The notes under the pieces are model-generated. The model saw only the letters and a program-made list of their open reading frames with translations, was not told where the DNA came from and searched no databases. From Sporodiniella umbellata (lineage: Eukaryota; Mucoromycota; Mucoromycetes; Mucorales; Rhizopodaceae), in assembly GCA_025677835.1 (NCBI GenBank), contig JAIXMR010000117.1, positions 1-64,000 of the forward strand: a DNA stretch of 64,000 bases, read 5' to 3'. The position numbers were made by a program, and so were the translations under genes. Each line of letters begins with the position of its first letter. Position 1 is the stretch's first letter. This document shows positions 45,195-55,700 of this stretch, piece after piece.

Positions 45195-46820
45195 TTAAAA
45201 TGAGATGCCTTCTTTGCGTAATTCAGTTTCAATTGCATCCATGACCAGCTGGGGTTCGGCACGTTCGACATAAGTTACTCTGCGCTCCTTGTCTAATAAA
45301 CCGTGGAATTCGGTAGGAAGTACATCTTTTTGGAAATCAAAGTGAGGGTTGGTCTTGAGGGCGTTTTCAACAGCTTCTGAGAATTTGGCAGGATGAGCAG
45401 TAGCTAAACAGATCAAAACATCAGATCCAGTGGGGTATGTTTTGATCTGTTCACGTTTAATAAAGTCGTTGGCAGCAGCAACACCAACAGCGGTATGAGG
45501 GTCAAGCACATATGGCTTAACGTTGCTATCTTTAGGTTCATAGTAGGCACGAATAGTTTCTGTGGTTTCTTTGTCTGACACGCGAGCAGCGTCAAAGATT
45601 TCACGAGCTTTAAGAACAGAGGCATCCGATACTTTGAATACACCGTCACCCTTCAAAGCTTGCATCCAGCCAGCAACCGTTTGACCAGCTTGTTCACAAG
45701 AAGCTTCGCTCTTTTCATTTTCGTTGGCCAAATACCAAAGAAGACGTTCAAAGTTGGAGGAAACCAAGATGTCCATAGCAGGAGACAAGGTGGCCTTCAC
45801 ACCACCGTCAGAGCCAGTTTGCTTTTCATAAGCGTTGGAGCGGAAGAAGCGGTGAAGAATATCGTTTTCGTTTGTGGCAATCAACAATTTGTTGACAGGA
45901 AGACCCATACGATAGGCAAAGTAGCCAGCTAAAATATCACCAAAGTTACCGGTGGGTACAGAAAAGTCAAACTTGATAGCATCGGCAGCGGGGGAAGCAG
46001 GATCAATGTTCAATGAACGAAGAAGTTCGAAATAGGCTTGGAAATAGTAAACGGTTTGGGCCAAAATACGGGCCCAGTTGATAGAGTTGACAGCACCCAA
46101 CTTGTGACGGTTGTTGAATTCTTGGTTTCCAAACAAGTTCTTCACAATATCTTGACAGTCATCAAAAGTACCTTCAACAGCAAAATTGTGTACATTAGCA
46201 TCTAAAACAGTTGTCATTTGTGCTTCTTGAATAGGACTGACACGTCCTTTAGGGTGAAGGATAAAAACAGAAACATCTTTCTTGTTACGAAGACCATAGA
46301 TAGCAGCACTGCCAAAAGTTAGTATTTTTTTTTTCTTTGGTCATCCCTTTATATACCTTCCAGTATCACCAGAAGTAGCACCAACAACGGTCAGACGGTG
46401 TACGCGATCGGTCTTTTCCTGTCTGTTGCGACGCTCTAAAAAGTATTCAAACAAGTTACCAACAAACTGAAGGGCAACATCCTTGAAAGCAAAAGTAGGA
46501 CCGTGGAACAATTCCATCACATAGAATCCATCTTGGATCTTGGCCAAAGGTGTCACACTGCTGGATCTGAAAGTGGCATAGGAGCGTTCGATCAATGTGT
46601 CGAGATCCTTGCGAGGAATTTCGGAATCATCAATATACATTGACAAGATCTCGCCAGCGAGTTGTTGGAAGCTATGTTGAGACCAAGATTGGCGCCAGTT
46701 GGCAGGCAAAGTAGGAATGGAGTGAGGAATGAAAAGGCCTCCATCAGGACCTAAACCTGCCATTACAGCTTCTTCGAAACTATAGTTCTTAGCTTGTCCA
46801 CGGGTCGAACGATATTGCAT
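45195..46820 (-). CDS. THR4: Threonine synthase
   Basis: PLP-dependent enzyme making threonine from O-phosphohomoserine, the last step of threonine biosynthesis. Two minus-strand exons (46357-46820 and 45195-46308), separated by a 48-base intron, give 525 residues, close to yeast Thr4 (514). The N-terminus MQYRSTRG is followed by GLGPDGGLFIP. The PLP-binding lysine lies in GPTFAFKDVALQF at Lys113. The phosphate-binding glycine-rich loop VVGATSGDTG spans the splice junction, and SVPTGNFGDILAGYFAYRMG is the second cofactor loop. The fold continues with ATNENDILHRFF and ends at ELRKEGISF. A perfect Gcn4-type site and a CCAAT box lie upstream, which fits control by amino-acid starvation. Confidence 0.96.
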
Positions 46821-49800
46821 TTTTTTTTTTTCTGTTTATGAAAAAGAAAAGAAGAGAAAAAAATACAATCCTTTTTCATTGGTACAAAAGCAGGGCCAAC
46901 TAAGTGACTCATTTTTTGTGATACTCCAGCCAATCATCAAACATGCCACATGAGCCGAGCCAAGGCCCTTCCGCTTGACAGCCACTGTGTCTTTAATTGG
47001 GCGATTGATCAAGTTTAAAGATAAGATATCTGTGTTTTAAATAACTTGGAAATTTTTTTCCGTCTATTAAAAATGTTTGTGATATAGTTACTGAAAAGTA
47101 AGCCCATTTTAGTAGCTCAAACAACAATTTATAACAAATCAACTAAAGATCAAGAGCTTTCTTTTATCTCTTTTTTTTTTCTGTTATAGTTGGTTTTTTT
47201 ACTCGGCTAATAAGATTTGATACTGTTTAAAAAAATAAAAGATAATCCAAGTATGTATACTCATATTGATCTAAGCTTTTTTTTTTTTTTAAGAAAGAAC
47301 AATCGAAAAACATACATCGATACCATCTATTTTTTATGCTTGCAATAAAAGGTAGAGTCGGATTAAGGGAAAGATGGCCGGATAAATGTGTAACATGAGT
47401 TTGATGTAGTTGAACAGTGTTTAGCTATCTGTTCAAAACAATTTGAATATGTAAAAAACTGACTGCCATTTCTTGCTGAGAGCGCGTTTATTTACTATGT
47501 CTTTATGAAAAACTTATAAGGATGTATTCGGCACGACCTTAATCAGATATATTGTGTTTGAAAATAAATTAATTTAAACAAGGTTCTTGGCACCGAGTGC
47601 TTCAGAGCTTGTTATTTACAACAACACATCCCAAATTGCCCCTTTCTTCAATGCAAACCATTACGACACTTGTTAAACCCAACAATTCTATAAAACTTAA
47701 AATGAAACCTCATACGTCAGTATTTAGTGGATGACAAAAAAACATCTGAAAATAGACAGGTCAGCTGTATTTACCTTGAGAAATCTATACCGAGTAAATG
47801 TAACTCGAGTGGAAAGCTCCGTTATAGTATATCTATTGGGTGCTCAATGCTATCGCTACTAGTTCAAGTACGATCGGAGGAAAGGCCAGAGCACAATTCT
47901 AAAGTTATAAGTTTTCGCCTTGACTTTACTTTCTTATAGTTGCTTTTTACCGACTTCAAAAAAAAAAAAATATGATATACATGACTGTAAATACTTTACC
48001 AAACTTGTATAATTGTGTTAAATAAAAAACAATATAAACAACCTCTTCTTCATATCCAAACTTAAAGCAAACCATAAAAATGTAGCCATTGATTAGCGAA
48101 CAAAACATTTTTCGTCTTACTGGACAATAATATATAGCTATAGCCTAAAGGCCGATTAAAACTTGCTGCTCGAGTCTTTTCGTATTCATAGCTCAACCCT
48201 GAACGATTGCTTATGGAGCACTCCTACCTTATAAAGGCGTTTGAGTCACAGTGAAGCCATCTCTAGTTTCGAAGGTTTCATAAATCTTGCAATAAAACTT
48301 TCTTTACTAAGCATACCAAAAAGTTTTTACTACCATTAGCAAAGTATTTAACCGCCATGGCCATACACCGCAACTTGCTTTTTACGGATATTAAAAAAAG
48401 ACTACTCAAGGCAACTAGGATATCTTTAGCGTTATGGCGAGTTTACTTTTATTTTTTAACATTCAGTGGGTTCAGTGGTATGTCGTTAGCCAAAAGACCG
48501 CTAGGTTGGAGTACATATGATGAGCTAGAGTGCTATAAAAGATTATGGGTATAAAGTACACTTTTTAGATATGATTTACTCTTTGTAGTCTTTACTTTTT
48601 TTAATATATAATCAACTACCGTAAAGAATACACTGTATAGTTGACATCTCTTGCTGTATTTTCTCAGGCCAAACTTACATTGAGACAAGAAAGCGGAGGG
48701 AGTCAGGGCAATACGTAAACTCATATAACATGTTGAAGTTTACAACTACTCGAGTTAAATTTGGTAAACAAGTCTCGCTTCAATTTGAGCGCCATAGATT
48801 CCAACCACAAAAAGATAAATAGAAAACAACTTTAGAGTCTTAGTAATTACACAAGGAAATCTCGTTTAAATGCATTCAAGAACCAATATAGAATAACGGT
48901 TGTACTTGTTAGAAATAATAGCCAACAACAAAAGATTTCTTAGCCCGGACTAATATACGTTATATTACTTAATTAACTTGGAACGACACTATCCAGTAAA
49001 AAAAATGAAGCTAAAAAGAAAAAAGAAGAGAACGTCTAATTTGTTTTTCGTTATCAGTATTGTTGTTACTCAAGCTGTATTTAATTAGTCAGTGATGTAT
49101 ATATAGCTCGGAGTAATTGATTTTATCAGCTATGTTCTGGCAGATTGTTGGTATAAATTGAGAACAAGCGTTGGATTTATTTGTGGCTGTACCAAAAAAA
49201 AAAAAAGAAACTTTGAAGCGTTTAACAAGCTTTTTTACATTATTTTAATCTACACCAACAAACACTGCGCTCACAGATATGCTTGTGTTACAAGCAGTAA
49301 GAGTAACACCAGAATTCGCCATTGACCTTGTTCCTGAAAAAAAAAGCCTGTAAGAAGGTTTGTGGCAAAACGGCCCTTGAAGGGTGTTTTAACTGAAAAA
49401 TAAAGGAGGGCGAGAGGAGCAGGGAAAATATGCATATGTGACCAGTTAAGTGGCACATGGCTTACGACTCTTCCACCAGCTGTATATATTGAACATGTAG
49501 GTATTAGAATCTATCCTATCAATCGAGCTTTCAAACTTTTCATGTGGAATAAGGGTTAATTTGGGTAACAGTTAGTGAAAAAAAAAACAGAGACGGTGGT
49601 TTTTTATATATCTTTTTGTAGTTTACAAAAATACTGTGAAAAAAAAGACAGTTGATTTATCTCAGATCATCAAATAAGCCTTTATCAGTTTTCATAGGTT
49701 AATATACTGTACGTTTAATGTTCTATAAAAATTGCTCCTCAATTCAAAAAGACAAGCAACAAGTCTAAACGAGAAGCCTCTTTGTATGCGCATTCCATTA

Positions 49801-50664
49801 ATTGAAATGTTTTGGTTTTTGTTTCATTGTAGTGTGCCGTTTTCTGCAAATGAAGGGAGGGGGGTTTATTAAAGATCTATCGAGCGGGATTGTTATAAAT
49901 CCAAAGCCGCTTTTCATTACAAAATTCAGAAAAAAAAACAGTGCGCTCTAGCCTTTGGTTAGAATCGTACTAACAAACCCATAAATGCGTTTAAAAAAAA
50001 TTTTTTTTTAAAGTGATTTTAATTTTCATTGTTTTTAGAAACCTTTAAAACACCACTCTTACTTGTTTTAAGACCCAAGGTTCCCGAGCAACAATAATGA
50101 AAACAATAATAATAAGTGATATTGGCAAGAAAGGGGCCTACAGGATCGCGTTGAGTTAATTTGGTTTATCAAGTCTGTATAAGGAAAAGCCTTCGAGCGG
50201 GGATGCAAAAAGCATGCGGTTCTTGTCAAACAATAGGATCCTTGAGTTGGCTCTAAATGAGAAAGGGAGTATGGCTTATTGCAGACCCTTTGTTTATTTT
50301 TCTAATTTCTTAAAAAAGAAAAAAAGAAAGCGCTTAACATGCAGTCATAACATTTTGGGATTGACGTATAACTTTCCTTCTTTTCCATTTTGTTGCTATG
50401 AGACATGTAATAAAAATAAGACAATTGAAAGTCAACACTTTTGGATGATTTTCGCCACAGATCATGACGACAGACTTGCTTTAGAAAAGATACGACATGG
50501 ACAGAAATGGGTGACTTTAAACCGAGCTCTATGGTTTGATAAAGCCAAAAAAAAAAAAAAAAAAAAGAAAAAGAGTTCTTTATACAAAATAAATCAAAAG
50601 GGTAAAAGAAAGAGGGGGAGATGATAATATACAAATTTGCTGAAAAAAAAAAAAAAAAAGATTG
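46821..50664. other. Gene-poor stretch between THR4 and the LEA2 gene
   Basis: About 3.8 kb with no supported gene. The first 150 bases are the THR4 promoter. Open frames in both directions are short, AT-biased and resemble no family; two opposed frames near 50214-50634 simply share an AT-rich region with an A17-type tract. A second TGAGTCA occurs near 48242 without an adjacent gene. This may be old transposon debris or untranslated sequence. Confidence 0.55.
46905..46934 (-). promoter_or_regulatory. Gcn4/CPC1-type site and CCAAT box upstream of THR4
   Basis: TGACTCA lies at 46905-46911, 85 bases upstream of the THR4 start codon, and reads as TGAGTCA on the coding strand. It is the consensus bound by Gcn4/CPC1 bZIP factors. 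CCAAT lies at 46930-46934. Both are placed where a fungal amino-acid biosynthetic promoter would carry them. The functional link is inferred from general fungal knowledge. Confidence 0.6.
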
Positions 50665-51556
50665 TTAACCCAAACCCGAAATGGTTCCATCGCCTAGACC
50701 AGAGATAGCCCCATTAGTGCTAATAGGGCATGTGAGTGTTGTAGAGGAGCTGATCGTTGGTTTAACTTTAATAAATAATACTTTTGCTGTGACATGAATT
50801 ATATAATCGATCGTGATTTCCTTTGGGCTTTCTCCTGTCAGTCCACAGCGGCTGGCAAGGTCATTTAATATAGACTGGTCTGAGTCGAGTGACGGGTTAT
50901 ATTGAATAGCAAAAGGGAATGTAAAGTTGAAATTACTGTAGGTAGGTACAAACTGCTCTGCTAGATAACCGCCTCCAATTTTGGTATGCCCTTTTCCGTC
51001 AGCATTGGGGTAATAGGCAGTCGCTTTGATGTCCTGCAAGTCGATACTGAGCATGTTTGGGTTATTAACAGAGATGATCAGGCCAAAGTTGATATTGAAA
51101 GTGCCACCCAAAAAAGTGACTTGCGACCCTCCGCCGACAGGACTGGTAGAGACACCGCCTATATCGACTGTGGGCATAACAAAAGTACCTGCTATTGTCG
51201 CAAGCGTCACTACAACAATGATGATGGCGATGATAATGAACCAGCAAATACCAGCTGCCCATGTTGGAAGACAACAAGCACAGCATAAACACCTCAGACA
51301 CCTATTTCTATTTTCCATACGTCTTCTTTTCTTGGCTCCAGGGCCAACAACCTCTGTAGAACTATATGCCACGTCTAATTAAAAATCAGTTTTCTTTTTC
51401 TTTCATCTTGACAGGTGTTCTCTTACCTTCCATCTTTTCTGTGTCAAAATAAGTATTAGGCTTTACGGTGGGTGTTGGTGAAGGTGTCATCCCTTGGTGT
51501 GGGGGTAAAGAGGGTGGCGCCGGCCTATATTGGGTTATTGAGTCTGGATGCTCCAT
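50665..51556 (-). CDS. LEA2-domain membrane protein (NDR1/HIN1-like)
   Basis: Predicted single-pass membrane protein of 279 residues from two exons (51427-51556 and 50665-51374). The cytosolic N-terminus is proline-rich (PAPPSLPPHQGMTPSPTPT). A basic and cysteine-rich patch precedes the membrane (KKRRRMENRNRCLRCLCCACC), which may be palmitoylated. The transmembrane helix is ICWFIIIAIIIVVVTLATIA. The outer domain matches the LEA2/water-stress fold: GGTFNINFGLIISVNNPNML, LQDIKATAYYPN, FTFPFAIQYNP and the final strand with VKPTISSSTTLTCPI. Fungal members are plasma-membrane or vacuolar proteins of unknown function. The tail ISGLGDGTISGLG is an internal duplication. Confidence 0.85.
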
Positions 51557-52239
51557 GTTGATAAGAGGGAAGAAAGCAGAAAAAGGTGCAGAGTTAATTA
51601 TTTTTATTATTATTATTATTATTTCTTTTTGCCTTTATTTTTTCGGGATCCGGTAACAGAGTTCATCCTATGTTTCTATTTTGGTCGTTTTCCCGACAGT
51701 AGTGACTACCTTTAATCAGTAGCAACAACAAAGAGAACCTTTATTATGTGTTTGGCAGTAACTGCTCATGCAGTTACCCTTAAGAAGGGGATTGTGTCAA
51801 TGTTTTTGTTTTTCTTTTTATTTGTTTTGGTCTATTATGTCTAAAACGTGAGTCCACATACTACTTAATTTAGTATTGGTGTTTACCCGAAGGAAAAAGA
51901 AAAAAGAGACAGAAAGTTCGATCATCCTACTGTCATACAATATAACTGCAATCGATAAATTCGATTCGCATACCTTCCATGATCCCTATTGCTCATACTG
52001 TGAAACACCCTCTTTTTTTTTTTTTCAAAGTATTCCATTTTGGTAGCTTGTCCTCAAATGTTTTAAAATAATCAAACTCGTCCGTTAGTGTCACCTTGGT
52101 GTAAAAAAGTTGTCAATATGTAAAGGAATGCATGTCCAAGAACTAAAAGGCGTTTACAGCGACAAGGAGCTGGCTAAAAGCCTCAAACCTTTTTTCCTTT
52201 CCCCCCCTTTTTTTTTTTCTTTCTTTCTTATTTATAGGA
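51557..52239. promoter_or_regulatory. Divergent promoter region of the LEA2 and ASDURF-like genes
   Basis: 683 bases between outward-facing start codons. An ATT repeat (about 51600-51622) lies near the LEA2 start, and a C8/T-rich segment (about 52200-52230) precedes the ASDURF-like start. An open frame beginning at 52110 runs straight through the first splice sites of the small gene and is not coding in my reading. Confidence 0.5.
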
Positions 52240-52599
52240 ATGTCTCAAAAAGAAGTTTTGCAAAAACAGGTAACGATAATAAAAAACAGAAACCACCGAA
52301 TTTCGTTTTTAACAGCTTCTGGATTCAGATTCAGGAAGCAAAGGTACTGAATGCAGAATTGGCTTATTTAAATTCAAAGACTGTAGGTTCTTTTTTTTTC
52401 ATTGAGCTAAATTACTTAATTCTAAAAGCGTATATATGAGCGACAAGTTCCTTCATCCAACGTATTTTTTTTAGCCCCGAAAAACGAGGAAGTGATTCAA
52501 AAAAGTTCAAGTAAGCAACTTTCAACTAATGACTTGAGAAATAGTGGCTAATTAGCCCTTTTAGAGTATCAAAAAGACCTTGAAAATCTTGTAAAATAA
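52240..52599 (+). CDS. Small prefoldin-like protein, ASDURF homologue
   Basis: A 69-residue protein from four tiny exons (52240-52269, 52329-52382, 52429-52510, 52556-52599) that join in phase. The predicted order is helix, turn, helix: KEVLQKQIQEAKVLNAELAY, then RIYERQVPSSNVFFLA, then EVIQKSSTLLEYQKDLENL. This is the layout of beta-type prefoldin subunits. The central hairpin closely matches human ASDURF, an upstream-ORF-encoded prefoldin in the PAQosome (R2TP/prefoldin-like) chaperone complex, where the corresponding segment reads VYRQQQNSNIFFLADR. In this fungus it is a stand-alone gene. It ends 135 bases before UTP20 on the same strand. Another acceptor at 52316 gives a different reading (LLDSDSGSK) that loses the hairpin and is less likely. 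Confidence 0.75.
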
Positions 52600-52734
52600 A
52601 GTTTCTTAAAAAGCCCTTCTTTTATTGGGTATTTGTTGATCGGACTGCTTTTCGTTCCTGTCACATCCATTTTCCTGCCTCAAAGCAGTTTGACATACTA
52701 CTTTTTTTTTTTTTTTTTTGTAAGTGTTTGATAC

Positions 52735-55700
52735 ATGAAGGACAATTCTGTACCTCTAGAACTCAATACTGGTCAAGGAGAGAACCGATTTAAGGTAGAA
52801 TGGACCTTGCTTGAAACAGTTTCTCAATTTTCGTAGTATCAATCCTTTAAAAGTCGAGTCGATCGTATAAAAGTAGATGTTGTACGTCGATCTAAACTTG
52901 TTGACGACGAACCAGATCACCATGGCTCTTTCTTCTATGAAGCTCTTCAGTCTTGGAAAGACCTAAATATGACAAAACACTTTAAGAGCTTTTATAAAGA
53001 AATGTCGCCACTTGTTAAATCTCTACCTTCTATTATTTATCACAAAGAGAAAATTGTCGAAATTCTCGAAAGACATCTCCAAGTAAAGGAAAGCATGGCT
53101 TACGACGGCCTTTTGGAGTGAGTTTTAGAAAATAAATTTATATGTAAACAAAAACAGACTGACACCTATCCAGCCTGGTTACCAAACTTGCAAAAGACTT
53201 AGAAAGCGACTTCTATCCTTATTATCCTCGCTTACTTTCTAGTGTGCTTCCTTTGGTATATCACAGAGATATCAAACTGTTGGAGGTAATATAATCGATT
53301 ATGATATTTTTTGGCTCTCTAAACTAAACCTTTTTTTTTTTTTTTTTGACAGAGTGTATTCAACTGTATTGCCTATTTGTTTAAATTTTTATCAAGACAG
53401 ATTCTGCCAGAACTTGATAAAACATTTTCGTAAGCTATACTTGGTCTATTTACTTCCACGTTACTAATTACTCTCTAGGCTATTATCAAAACTACTAGGT
53501 GAAGATACACAAGGAAAGCCTTATGTTAGAAAGTTTACAGCAGAGGCATTTGCATTTCTGTTACGAAAAATGAGAGGAGCAGAATTGACCAAAATTACTG
53601 AATACATGCTGGGGTCTTTGGCTCAAGCACCTTCAAATGAGTATGAAGAGGGATTGGCTATGTTGTTTTTTGAAGCTATAAAGGTAAAGTAAACATTTAG
53701 TAAAAAAGAAACTGATTTTTATTAGCAAATCGACCATCGCATTCACTCAAGAGGAGAGGCAATTTATAAAGAGCTCTTAGCTCAAACTTATAGAATCAAC
53801 GTTAATCCTGACGAACTATCCACCAATCCCATTCACAAACTATTGACTAAAACAACCCTTTTAATTCAGCATCATACACTTAGACAACACTTTACACCTA
53901 TCATTCATATTGTCATCAAAGAGGCCCAACAAAACACCTCAAATCAAACCATTCTTGCAATTCATTTGTCACTATTGAACATGTTCGTCACTGTACGTAA
54001 AGCAAGCCGTGTAGAGGATTTCAAGCCTGTTTTTTCATTGCTTCAGGAGCTTTCAAAAACGATCTTTACGTCTTCTGAACAGTATCCCACATATATTTAC
54101 ACAGAATGCCTTCGTACTATCACAGGCGCGCTTTACAATGGACCTCTTGAAGTGACCGTTAGTGGTGGTCGTGTTATTTTAGAAGCTGTTTCTAACTGCA
54201 GCCAGGTTGAGCTTGTTTATGGTTTTTATCTTTCTTTAGCCAAATTGGAATGGGGGAGTTTCACACAGATTGCATTACCATATGTAATCAAGTAAGTTTT
54301 CTTTTGCTTTATTGGTAGCGCGAACTAATTATCTCTTTTCTAGATATACATCCTCTCGTTTTGACACAAACTCTCAGGAGACCATTCTTTTCCTATCTGA
54401 AATTTCATATACAAATGCAATTCAAGCCAACAACAGCTCTCTATCATCAAGTTTTACTACTTCAGGACTTTTGCGTTTCCCTTCAGAAAAAAAATCATTA
54501 CCTCTGGGCCTTTTGGAAAAACTGAAACAAAAATTGGACTGGAAAAAGGAACGCGATATCTTGAATGCGACAGACCCCGCCTCTTGCTCAGATGATAATA
54601 TTTCAGCCGTCACCATTTTAGCGTCCATACTTCATATACTACCTAGCATTGAGGTCTCTGTAGATAAGGCGGCTCCTCTTTTGTTCTCACTATTGGATTC
54701 CCTGCGAACGTTTTTGGAAAAAAGCAAAGACAACACGATGATAGATGCACCTTTCGTTTTGGCTCACAAAAATTTTGCATTGGAATCTCTGCTAGGCCTC
54801 ACCTTAAGTACATTGGCTGGCTTTGCACATAAACATAAGAAGATCTTACCAGACTTAGTGAGCCGACACCAAGAGCTCATCAAAGTTCTTTTGGCTTACT
54901 CCAAAAACGAATCCGTACTTTCTGGTGTTTATGACTACTTGGAACTTTTAAGGTAAAACTCCCTTTTTAATATATCAAATGAGAAAATTAAAAAAGCGTT
55001 TGAATGTAGACCCACTGACCAGTCCAAATTTTCGTTGGAAGACCTCAAACCAGTGTATAACATACTGAAATACAACTTCAGCTCATATAAACACTTTTGT
55101 CGGTTGAATTCTTTCAAAATTATTGCACTTTTTGACCAGCCTCCGCTTAAGCAAGATGAGCATCATAAAACGGACGAACCATGCGAAATTGCTTCCATGG
55201 CTTCGGAAATCGAGTCCATTGAAGCTAGTTTTAAAGACTATCGTGAAAAAGTAAAGCTAATGCAAAAACTCAACCTTCTACTCTCATCCTCAAGAGTGCC
55301 TGACCTTTATGCCGACTTTATTCCCCGACTCGCATTAGGCATCTTGACCGTCAATCTTCGACCTTTGTGGGAGGATGCCAAGAAGATATTAACTACCCTA
55401 GCCCAAATCAACTCCACCATGTATTGGGACTTGCTCTATGCTGAGCTAGTTAAGTTTGACAACGAAAAGGAGTTAATCTGGGATGGTGTATCCAAAAATA
55501 CAATTTCTGAATTGACTGAAAAAGACAGTGAACCAGAAGATACTGGCTCTACCAAAATTGGCAAAATATCTTTTGATTGTCCTACATTTACCAAGTTTAC
55601 TCATATCGAAGATAAGAATTGGTCTGTGATGAAAGATAAAAAGGCTCAGAGCTTAGCGTTGCTATTTGCAAAGGTAAAAAAAAAAAAAAAAAAGAAAAGC

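Noticed and set aside
50214..50634. Two opposed frames upstream of the LEA2 gene 3' end
   Set aside because: Both are dominated by homopolymer-encoded Lys or Phe and resemble no family.
52110..52439. Plus-strand 109-codon frame at the ASDURF-like locus
   Set aside because: It reads through splice sites and T runs; the spliced four-exon model gives a coherent prefoldin-like protein instead.
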